From assembly GCA_009787835.1 (NCBI GenBank), contig WQSN01000002.1, positions 1 to 64,000 of the forward strand: a stretch of DNA of 64,000 bases, in the 5' to 3' direction. The notes beneath the pieces were generated by a model, which saw nothing but the letters and a program-made list of their open reading frames with translations, searched no databases and was not told the DNA's origin. Made by a program: the position numbers and the translations under genes. Position 1 is the first letter of the stretch; each line of letters begins with the position of its first letter. The stretch comes from Treponema sp. (GTDB taxonomy: Bacteria; Spirochaetota; Spirochaetia; Treponematales; Breznakiellaceae). This document shows, piece by piece, positions 26,221 through 32,901 of the stretch.

Positions 26221-27339
26221 ATGAATAAGACATTAAAACGCGCGGTATTCTGCGCCGCGATTGTTATCGGATCAATCGCACTGCTTGCAGGGGCGTTTCT
26301 TGGAATTCTCACCATCGCCGAGTACCGTCCCGCGGACATCGAAAACCTAGAAATAATAAATCATACCGGCTCCATGCCTCAGTTTAAAAATGCCAATGAA
26401 GAAACAATTTTGGCAAAACTTTCAGCTAATGTTCCTTTCAATATGCTTATCTGGAATATCGGTTACGGTTCACTGGATGAAAGCCAGGATTTCTTTATGG
26501 ACGGAGGGAAGGGCGTCCGTCCCCCGACCGGGGAAAATGTTAAACGCAATCTGTCAGGCATAAGGGATTTTATAACAGAAGCTGATTGTGACATTACGCT
26601 CATTCAGGAAACCGATATTTCCTCCAAACGCTCCTATTACACTGATCAAAGATCATACCTTACGGAAAACTTTACAGGCTCATCGGTATTCGCGTTTAAT
26701 TTTAACAGTTTTTTTGTGCCTATCCCGTTTCCTGAATTTATAGGCAGGGTATCAAGCGGTTTATTGACATTGAACCGTTATCATACAACAGAAGCCCTGC
26801 GCATGAGCCTTCCCAATCCTTTTACATGGCCTGTACGCGCGGTTAACCTGAAACGATGCCTTTTAATAAGCCGTATCCCCGTAGAAAATTCCGCGGCGGA
26901 ACTTGTAATTATTAACCTTCATCTGGAAGCTTACGATTCAAGCGGCGGAGGGCGTGAGGCTCAGACAAGAGCGATGCTGGATTTTATGTACAGCGAATAC
27001 GCGAAAGGAAACTACTGTATCGCGGGCGGCGATTTCAATCAAAATTTTCCCGGTATTGATCCGCGCCTTTTCGCGCTAAAACACAGTGATTATTTTGTCG
27101 CGGGAACCCTAAGCCAGTCCCTTCTTGATCCGGGCTGGAAATTTGCATCCAGCGCCCTTACGCCAAGCTGCCGCCTTCTTAATGAACCATATTCAGGCAA
27201 TCCTGAAGATACCCAATTATATATTATTGACGGCTTCATTCTTTCACCTAACGTAGAATTGATTGAGGTGACGGCGTTCGATCTTGGGTTTAAACATTCA
27301 GATCATAATCCCGTAAAAATTACAGTAATGCTTAAATAG
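26221..27339 (+). CDS. Membrane-anchored endonuclease/exonuclease/phosphatase-family protein
   Basis: 372 aa with an N-terminal TM segment (about 10-32), so the catalytic domain probably faces the periplasm. EEP motifs occur in order: LIWNIGYGSL, the Glu in LIQETDI, INLHLEAYDSSGGG, AGGDFNQNF and HSDHNPVKI, so the metal and catalytic residues are present. The superfamily includes nucleases, sphingomyelinases and inositol phosphatases; the substrate is not evident. It converges on the bacteriohemerythrin gene, 29 nt away. Confidence 0.87.
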   Translation: MNKTLKRAVFCAAIVIGSIALLAGAFLGILTIAEYRPADIENLEIINHTGSMPQFKNANEETILAKLSANVPFNMLIWNIGYGSLDESQDFFMDGGKGVRPPTGENVKRNLSGIRDFITEADCDITLIQETDISSKRSYYTDQRSYLTENFTGSSVFAFNFNSFFVPIPFPEFIGRVSSGLLTLNRYHTTEALRMSLPNPFTWPVRAVNLKRCLLISRIPVENSAAELVIINLHLEAYDSSGGGREAQTRAMLDFMYSEYAKGNYCIAGGDFNQNFPGIDPRLFALKHSDYFVAGTLSQSLLDPGWKFASSALTPSCRLLNEPYSGNPEDTQLYIIDGFILSPNVELIEVTAFDLGFKHSDHNPVKITVMLK

Positions 27340-27368
27340 GGAAAATTTCTCTGCGCGCCTGTGCCTTT

Positions 27369-27860
27369 TTAAACAGCAGGTTTATAGGTATTTACCACGC
27401 TTTCCAGAGAAGGCGCAAGCTTCCCGTCCCTCTTGATGGCGGCGATTTTCCTGAAATATAAACTGTATTGCTTGTCCATTACAGCAATATGAGATAATAT
27501 CCATTCCTTTAGAAAACCTGCAAATTTTTCCAAAACAATCGATTTCCCTGATTTAAATTCATTGACGCTCCTTAATACTGTAAAAGTAAATTCATCATGC
27601 GTTTTTTTATGTTTATGATAATCCGGAAAATTTGTAGCGAGCATGCATTTTTCTTCGGTTACAAAATGGTTTTTTACATAGTCAAGTGCCTGATTAATCA
27701 CTTCGTCAAAATATGCGCGTTCCTCATCCTCATTTCCGGTAACATGGCTATATAAATTATTTGTAATATCAAAAAGCCCCTGATGCTGATCATCGATAAG
27801 TTTTATCCCCACAGAAAATGAATCGGACCAGATAATCTGCTCGTTCCTTTTATTATCCAT
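27369..27860 (-). CDS. Bacteriohemerythrin
   Basis: 163-aa four-helix diiron O2-binding protein, cytoplasmic. The diiron ligands follow the usual order: His in DDQHQGLF, the HVTG His, HFVTEEKCM (HxxxE), HKHKKTH, and HIAVMDKQ near the C-terminus. Such proteins store, sense or scavenge O2 in microaerophilic and anaerobic bacteria. AGAGGTG lies ahead of the ATG, and a promoter is at 27880-27908. Confidence 0.95.
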   Translation of the reverse strand: MDNKRNEQIIWSDSFSVGIKLIDDQHQGLFDITNNLYSHVTGNEDEERAYFDEVINQALDYVKNHFVTEEKCMLATNFPDYHKHKKTHDEFTFTVLRSVNEFKSGKSIVLEKFAGFLKEWILSHIAVMDKQYSLYFRKIAAIKRDGKLAPSLESVVNTYKPAV

Positions 27861-27879
27861 TTAATCACCTCTTTATATA

Positions 27880-27908
27880 ATTTTGTGATAACAGATGATT
27901 TTTGTCAA
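27880..27908 (-). promoter_or_regulatory. Promoter of the bacteriohemerythrin gene
   Basis: Minus strand TTGACA (27903-27908), 17-nt spacer, CAAAAT (27880-27885). It lies 19 nt before the ATG, followed by AGAGGTG. Confidence 0.5.
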
Positions 27909-27945
27909 GAAACCCGGCATCCTGCCTAATGTCAAACGCATAAAT

Positions 27946-27975
27946 TTGAATATCCGCGAAAACCAACTGTATAAT
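27946..27975 (+). promoter_or_regulatory. Promoter of the single-domain receiver gene
   Basis: TTGAAT (27946-27951), 18-nt spacer, TATAAT (27970-27975), about 110 nt before the gene. A second TTGACA (near 27985) lies downstream in AT-rich DNA and could be part of another start. Confidence 0.45.
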
Positions 27976-28086
27976 ATTAAATACTTGACAATAAATAAAA
28001 ATACAATAAATATTAAACAGGCATTGTTAAATCTTAATGTTTTGCGAATAAATTAAACGGCCTAAAAAACATGGAGAAACCGGTAT

Positions 28087-28476
28087 ATGGCGTCAGTATT
28101 AAAAGAAGCGAAAAAAAAAATTGTTTATGTTGATGATATGAATACCAGCCTTTTAATTCTTAAAAAAGCGCTAAAAGAACATTATGAAATCTTTCTGGCT
28201 AATTCAACCAAAAAAATGCAAAAAATATTAAAAAAAATCATGCCGGATTTAATATTACTGGATGTCAATATGCCGGATACAGACGGCTATGAATTAATAA
28301 AAATATTAAAAACAGACAAACATTACTCAAGTATACCGGTGATTTTTATTACAGGCAATGACGACAAGGAAAGCGTGCAGGAAGGTTTAAAACTCGGCGC
28401 GGCGGCTTATGTTATTAAACCTTTTAACGCTTTAAAGATGATAGAAACCATTAATAAAATATTATACCCAACATGA
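28087..28476 (+). CDS. Single-domain response regulator (receiver only)
   Basis: 129 aa: one CheY-like receiver with the acidic pair in YVDDMN, the phospho-acceptor Asp in LILLDVNMP, Thr/Ser in FITGNDD and Lys in VIKPFNA. It has no output domain, so it probably acts through protein contacts. GGAG lies about 10 nt before the ATG. No kinase is adjacent; it stands alone before a DsbA-like gene. Confidence 0.93.
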   Translation: MASVLKEAKKKIVYVDDMNTSLLILKKALKEHYEIFLANSTKKMQKILKKIMPDLILLDVNMPDTDGYELIKILKTDKHYSSIPVIFITGNDDKESVQEGLKLGAAAYVIKPFNALKMIETINKILYPT

Positions 28477-28508
28477 CGCACATAGTGATAGATTCAATAA
28501 TAAAAATT

Positions 28509-28537
28509 TGTCCATAACGCAAACGGTTTTATGGACA
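28509..28537 (+). promoter_or_regulatory. 9-bp inverted repeat ahead of the DsbA-like gene
   Basis: TGTCCATAA (28509-28517) and TTATGGACA (28529-28537) are perfect arms with an 11-nt loop, ending 9 nt before the AAGGAG of the next gene. No T-tract follows on the plus strand, so an operator or leader hairpin is as likely as a terminator. Confidence 0.4.
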
Positions 28538-28556
28538 GGGTAAAAGGAGAAAATAA

Positions 28557-29063
28557 ATGAAAAAATTTCAACTGTTTTATGATTATGAATGTCCTTACTG
28601 CAAAAAAGGACACGAGTCATTAATGGAACTTCTTCCGCAATATCCGGAGATCGAAATTGAATGGCGGCCAATTGAAGCTCACCCACGGCCTGAAGATCAT
28701 CATCCCCATTCAGATCTCGCTGTTGTTAGTTTTTACATAGCGCGCGATCTGGGCGCGGACATGGAAAAATTTCACGCCTTGATGTACCAGGCTGTTTCCA
28801 TTGAAAGACGTAATATAGAAGATCCGGAAATTCTATTCAATATTATTAAAAATATTATTGACCGTAATAAATTTTTTGAACTTCTCAACTCAGGAAAATA
28901 TGCGTCAAGAGTAACGGAAAATAATGATCTCGCCTATGAAAAAGAAGGCGTCTGGTTTGTCCCTGCATTCAGGGCGGGAGATCTCAAACTGGACGCCCAA
29001 GGCGGAATTGGAGTGTCAAAAAAAGAAGTGAAAGATTTTCTGGATAAATTAACCATTAATTAG
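28557..29063 (+). CDS. DsbA-family thiol oxidoreductase-like protein (cytoplasmic)
   Basis: 168 aa with a thioredoxin-fold N-terminus FQLFYDYECPYCKKGHESL carrying a CPYC redox motif. A helical insertion and the cis-Pro segment GVWFVPAFRAG follow. There is no signal peptide, so it is probably cytoplasmic and related to FrnE/2-hydroxychromene isomerase-type DsbA proteins. Strong Shine-Dalgarno AAGGAG. It may handle disulfide or glutathione chemistry under oxidative stress; the hemerythrin gene nearby is compatible but proves nothing. Confidence 0.87.
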   Translation: MKKFQLFYDYECPYCKKGHESLMELLPQYPEIEIEWRPIEAHPRPEDHHPHSDLAVVSFYIARDLGADMEKFHALMYQAVSIERRNIEDPEILFNIIKNIIDRNKFFELLNSGKYASRVTENNDLAYEKEGVWFVPAFRAGDLKLDAQGGIGVSKKEVKDFLDKLTIN

Positions 29064-29095
29064 TATTCCACATTGAAATAATGGAGGATTCCGAT

Positions 29096-29140
29096 TTCAT
29101 GTATAATTCAAGAAAAGTTCACGTAGAATTCAGATATAAT
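29096..29140 (+). promoter_or_regulatory. Four 11-bp TTCA direct repeats overlapping a TATAAT promoter (TCS autoregulation)
   Basis: TTCA begins at 29096, 29107, 29118 and 29129, an exact 11-bp period, each followed by a 7-nt segment mostly ending in AA or AG. A perfect -10 TATAAT sits at 29135-29140. The repeats cover the -35 region of the promoter for the response regulator gene at 29184. The spacing matches PhoB/PhoP-family binding boxes. The same array recurs before the VTC gene. Confidence 0.7.
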
Positions 29141-29183
29141 ATATAAAATAGATTATTTTTAATACTAGAGGTGTTTTTATATA

Positions 29184-29855
29184 ATGGCGAAAATATTAAT
29201 TTGTGATGATGAAGCGGGGCTTCGCGCTGTTATTAAAAAATACGCTGAATTTGAAAACCATAAAACAGCGGAAGCATGCGACGGCGCGCAGGCGGTAGCG
29301 GCATGCAAAGAAGAAAATTTTGACATTGTTATAATGGATATAATGATGCCGGAAATGGACGGTTTTACAGCGCTAAAGGAGATTCGGAAATTTTCCAATG
29401 TGCCTGTTATTATGCTTTCAGCAAGAGGCGAGGAATATGATAAAGTGCTGTCATTTGAACTTGGAGTAGATGATTATGTTGTAAAACCTTTTTCATCAAA
29501 AGAGATAATGCTCAGAATCGCCGCGATATTAAGGCGTTTGGGCAATGAAACGGATAATCATGTAATATTTAAAAAAGACGGTTTTATCGCTGATATGACG
29601 GCGCATAAGGTAATTATTGACGGAATACAAGTTGAATTGGCGCCTAAAGTATACGATTTACTTTTCTATTTAATCCGCAACAAAAATATCGCAGTATCGC
29701 GCGAAAAACTTCTTGCCGATGTCTGGGGTTATAATTATTTTGGAGATGACAGAACCCTGGACACTCACATGAAGCTGCTGCGCAAGGCCCTTGGCCCTTA
29801 TGAAAATCAGATAATAACATTGCGCGGCCTTGGTTACAGGTTTGAAGAGAGTTAA
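29184..29855 (+). CDS. OmpR/PhoB-family response regulator
   Basis: 223 aa. The receiver domain (about 1-115) has CDDEAG, the phospho-Asp in IVIMDIMMPEMDG, and VVKPFSSKE. The winged-helix DNA-binding domain (about 130-222) has LAPKVYDLLFYLIRNKNIAVSREKLL and DDRTLDTHMKLLRKALG ending in TLRGLGYRFE. Proteins of this type bind tandem half-sites 10-11 bp apart, matching the repeats at 29096 and 31334. It overlaps or abuts the histidine kinase gene, its cognate partner. Confidence 0.95.
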   Translation: MAKILICDDEAGLRAVIKKYAEFENHKTAEACDGAQAVAACKEENFDIVIMDIMMPEMDGFTALKEIRKFSNVPVIMLSARGEEYDKVLSFELGVDDYVVKPFSSKEIMLRIAAILRRLGNETDNHVIFKKDGFIADMTAHKVIIDGIQVELAPKVYDLLFYLIRNKNIAVSREKLLADVWGYNYFGDDRTLDTHMKLLRKALGPYENQIITLRGLGYRFEES

Positions 29856-29862
29856 GTTAAAA

Positions 29863-31320
29863 TTGAGTAAAATAAAATTTAAATTACAGTGGAAGGTTTT
29901 CGGATTTCTTCTGGGTTTTTGCATGCTCCTTCTGATCATCCTGTGGCTGTTTCAGATTGTGTTTCTCAATGATTTTTACAGGCTTGTGCGCATAACAGAA
30001 ATACGAAACAGCGCCTCAACGATTATTTTACACATTAACGATGACAATTTGCAGGATGTTATAACAGCGTTATCTGAAAACGGGGATTTTACCGCCGATG
30101 TTTTATTTTTGGACGGCCAGAGCGCGTTCAGGCGTTCCCGTCCGTCTCAGCTTGATATAGCGCTTATAAATATGGCATCGAAAAATGGAGGCGAATTTTA
30201 CGAATATTCATCCAACCTGCAGAACCGCGTTTACGAAGCTCAGATGCCGTTCAGGCGTTTCGCTCCGGATCCGGATGAGAATTCGCAGATTAGGCCGGAA
30301 ATTTACAGAAGAGTCTACCGCCCGCAGCCCATGGAATCCCTTTTATATATCCGTCTTACAGGCGACAGGGCTGTCAGAATAAACGCCGTTATTACTCCGG
30401 TTATCGCCACTGTAACGACATTACGCCAGCAGTTATATTTTATTTCAGCCTTAATGCTGATCCTTGCTACAGTTCTCGCGATCATTATTGCGAAGCATAT
30501 TTCCAAACCCATAGAAAAAATAAGCCATTCAGCTCTGGATTTGGCGAAAGGCCGCTATGATACGCGTTTTTCCGGGAAAGGTTTCTTTGAAATTGAAGAG
30601 TTATCTGAAACCCTAAACACTGCGGCGGCTGAACTTGGTAAAACTGAATCGCTGCGCCGTGAACTGCTTGCAAATGTATCGCATGATTTACGAACTCCAT
30701 TGGCTTTAATTTACAGCAACGCGGAAATGATGTACGACTTTCCGCAGGATATAACAAAAGAGCAGGCAAAGGTAATCATGGATGAAACCAGGCGTTTGGC
30801 AAGCCTCGTAAGCGATGTGCTTGATATTTCCAAACTTGAAGCGAACATGGAACATTTAAACGCTTCCAGCTTTAATCTGACCAGTTGTCTTTACGAGACT
30901 ATCGAGAGACTGCGGGAACTTTTAAAAAATCAGGATTATAAAATTGTATTCACTCATGATGCTGATGTTACAATTAACGCGGATCAGACCATGATTAACA
31001 GGGCTTTTTACAATCTTTTGATAAACGCGATTAATTACGCCGGCGCTGACCGCATTATAACAGTCGTTCAAACAGTCTCGCAGACGCGGGTAAGAATTTC
31101 TGTTATAGACAATGGCGAAGGCATCAGTGAAATTGATTTGCCTTTTATATGGGACAGATATTATAAGAGCGGCAGACCGCATAAAAGAGCCGTTACAGGC
31201 ACTGGTTTGGGTTTGTCCATTGTAAAGAAAATTGTAGAACTGCATGAAGGCGAATACGGCGTTATTTCGGCGATTGACAAGGGCAGCACATTCTGGTTTG
31301 AACTTAATACATCAGAATAA
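29863..31320 (+). CDS. Membrane sensor histidine kinase
   Basis: About 485 aa from TTG 29863 (beginning MSKIKFKLQWKVFGF). Other TTG codons upstream (29830, 29842) lie inside the regulator gene and have poorer ribosome-binding context. TM1 is near 12-33 and an extracytoplasmic sensor of about 150 residues follows, with TM2 near 190-212 and then HAMP. HisKA has the H-box NVSHDLRTPLAL, and HATPase_c has NLLINAINYAG, DNGEGI and GTGLGLSIVKKI. No PAS domain is seen, unlike typical PhoR. It likely phosphorylates the adjacent OmpR-type regulator. Confidence 0.94.
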   Translation: MSKIKFKLQWKVFGFLLGFCMLLLIILWLFQIVFLNDFYRLVRITEIRNSASTIILHINDDNLQDVITALSENGDFTADVLFLDGQSAFRRSRPSQLDIALINMASKNGGEFYEYSSNLQNRVYEAQMPFRRFAPDPDENSQIRPEIYRRVYRPQPMESLLYIRLTGDRAVRINAVITPVIATVTTLRQQLYFISALMLILATVLAIIIAKHISKPIEKISHSALDLAKGRYDTRFSGKGFFEIEELSETLNTAAAELGKTESLRRELLANVSHDLRTPLALIYSNAEMMYDFPQDITKEQAKVIMDETRRLASLVSDVLDISKLEANMEHLNASSFNLTSCLYETIERLRELLKNQDYKIVFTHDADVTINADQTMINRAFYNLLINAINYAGADRIITVVQTVSQTRVRISVIDNGEGISEIDLPFIWDRYYKSGRPHKRAVTGTGLGLSIVKKIVELHEGEYGVISAIDKGSTFWFELNTSE

Positions 31321-31333
31321 TTCATTGCCTTAA

Positions 31334-31398
31334 TTCAGACAGAATTCAGACAGTTATCAAGGGCTGTTCAGGTTTTTAGCATATTACATTGTTATAAT
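31334..31398 (+). promoter_or_regulatory. Four 11-bp TTCA-type direct repeats and -10 box before the VTC operon
   Basis: TTCA at 31334, 31345 and 31367, with ATCA at 31356, again at exact 11-bp steps. The first two units are TTCAGACAGAA and TTCAGACAGTT. TATAAT lies at 31393-31398, so the boxes sit at about -71 to -29 relative to the predicted start near 31405, an activator position. The regulator encoded at 29184 is the obvious candidate. Confidence 0.7.
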
Positions 31399-31402
31399 AT
31401 TT

Positions 31403-31463
31403 ATAACTGAAACAGAAAACCGGACATTTCTGAAAACAACGGTTTCCATGGATTTTCAGTTAT
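31403..31463 (+). promoter_or_regulatory. Long stem-loop in the VTC mRNA leader
   Basis: ATAACTGAAA (31403-31412) pairs perfectly with TTTCAGTTAT (31454-31463). An inner stem pairs 31415-31422 with 31440-31447 at 7 of 8 positions. The structure starts at the predicted 5' end of the transcript and ends 17 nt before the GGAGG of the VTC gene. It could stabilise the mRNA or act as a sensor. No known riboswitch class is recognised. Confidence 0.5.
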
Positions 31464-31491
31464 TCAATTTTATGTTAACCGGAGGCGCTAT

Positions 31492-32235
31492 TTGCAGAAC
31501 TTTTTTAAACGGCATGAAAAAAAATATTTAATCACGCAGGATCAGGCGGCGGCTTTGCAAAACATTATTTCACAGCGCATGAATAAAGACCCGCAGTATC
31601 TGGTGCAGAATCTGTATTACGATTCAGGCAATTGGGATATTATCCGTAAATCAATTGAAAAGCCATTTTACAAGGAAAAACTGCGTTTAAGGTTATACGG
31701 CCTGTACAGTACGGATTCCCAGGCGTTCATTGAACTCAAGAAGAAATATGACGGTATAACCTATAAAAGAAGGGCAGCCGTTCCCGTAATGGAAATTAAA
31801 AACCGCAGCATAGGTGAAATTATTAATAGCTCTGATTCCCAAATCCACAGGGAAATAGCGTTTTTTCTGAAGAATAACACGGTTTCAGAAAAGGTATATA
31901 TCGCGTTTAGAAGAACCGCCTATACAGGCATTAAAGAAAGCGATTTGCGCATAACTTTTGACAATGACATTCTTTTCACATTATGCCCGCGGAATAAATG
32001 TTGTTTTGACGGTTTTAATCCCGGTAATGGCAGGCGAATCCTGAAACCAAGTCAGTCACTACTGGAGATAAAAACAGCCATCTCCATGCCATTTTGGCTT
32101 GCCCGGGCGCTCAGTGAGAAAAGTATTTTCCCATCATCTTTTTCCAAGTACGGCGTCTGTTACGCAAAACATATCGCAGGCGGAAAGGATTGTTTTCAGT
32201 TTGTGAACAAAGGAGAGGAAAAGGATGCAGCTTGA
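31492..32235 (+). CDS. VTC-domain (polyphosphate polymerase-type) protein
   Basis: 247 aa, of the VTC/TTM (triphosphate tunnel) superfamily; eukaryotic Vtc4 polymerises the gamma-phosphate of ATP into polyphosphate. Likely tunnel residues are the paired Arg in KEKLRLRLYG, Lys/Arg in IELKKKYDGITYKRR, and the acidic/Lys strand LLEIKTAISMP. It starts with TTG 6 nt after GGAGG. It overlaps the DUF4956 gene by 11 nt. Catalysis of polyphosphate synthesis is inferred from the family, and bacterial VTC homologues of this operon type may do something else. Confidence 0.88.
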   Translation: MQNFFKRHEKKYLITQDQAAALQNIISQRMNKDPQYLVQNLYYDSGNWDIIRKSIEKPFYKEKLRLRLYGLYSTDSQAFIELKKKYDGITYKRRAAVPVMEIKNRSIGEIINSSDSQIHREIAFFLKNNTVSEKVYIAFRRTAYTGIKESDLRITFDNDILFTLCPRNKCCFDGFNPGNGRRILKPSQSLLEIKTAISMPFWLARALSEKSIFPSSFSKYGVCYAKHIAGGKDCFQFVNKGEEKDAA

Positions 32236-32899
32236 ATTAATTACATCCAGCCTGACAAATAACGTTCCTTCATTGCAGGGAATAATTTCATGCACATTAT
32301 TTTCCCTTGTTTTCGGGCTGGCAATCGCGGCAATCTATATGTTTAAAAACAAATATTCAAGGAGCATGGCGGTTACGCTTGTACTGTTACCCGCCATTGT
32401 GCAGATTGTTATTATGCTGGTTAACGGAAATATCGGCGTAGGCATAGCTGTAGCAGGGGCGTTCTCTCTTGTGCGTTTCCGTTCAATTCCCGGAACCGCG
32501 AGGGAAATCGCGGCTATATTTTTCGCCATGGCCATTGGATTTGTAACAGGCCTTGGGTTTGTGTTTTACGCTTTTGTTTTCCTGATCCTTGTCGGCTGCG
32601 CGTCTTTGCTCATGGCTAAATTTTCCTTCGGGGAAAACGGCCATATACGCATATTAAAAATTAAAATACCGGAAAACCTGGATTATGAAGATTTATTTGA
32701 CGATGTTTTTTCCAGATACACGAAAACCATAAAACTGGAAAAAGTCACGACCTGCGAGATGGGCAGCCTTTTTGAATTGACCTATACAGTGCATTTAAAA
32801 TCGCCCGGTACATCCAAGTCATTTATAGATGAACTGCGCTGCAGAAACGGCAATCTAAATATTTCATTAAGCCGTAATAAAGACGGAGAGGAGTTATAA
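32225..32899 (+). CDS. DUF4956 membrane protein
   Basis: 224 aa: about four TM segments in the first 140 residues (including GNIGVGIAVAGAFSLVRFRSIPGTAREIAAIFFAM, the family's conserved core) and a soluble C-terminal domain of about 85 residues. DUF4956 proteins are recurrent neighbours of VTC-domain genes in Firmicutes and spirochaetes, but have no established function. Its translation is coupled to the VTC gene, suggesting a membrane complex in which this protein could be a channel or anchor for the VTC product. Confidence 0.9.
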   Translation: MQLELITSSLTNNVPSLQGIISCTLFSLVFGLAIAAIYMFKNKYSRSMAVTLVLLPAIVQIVIMLVNGNIGVGIAVAGAFSLVRFRSIPGTAREIAAIFFAMAIGFVTGLGFVFYAFVFLILVGCASLLMAKFSFGENGHIRILKIKIPENLDYEDLFDDVFSRYTKTIKLEKVTTCEMGSLFELTYTVHLKSPGTSKSFIDELRCRNGNLNISLSRNKDGEEL

Positions 32900-32901
32900 A
32901 C

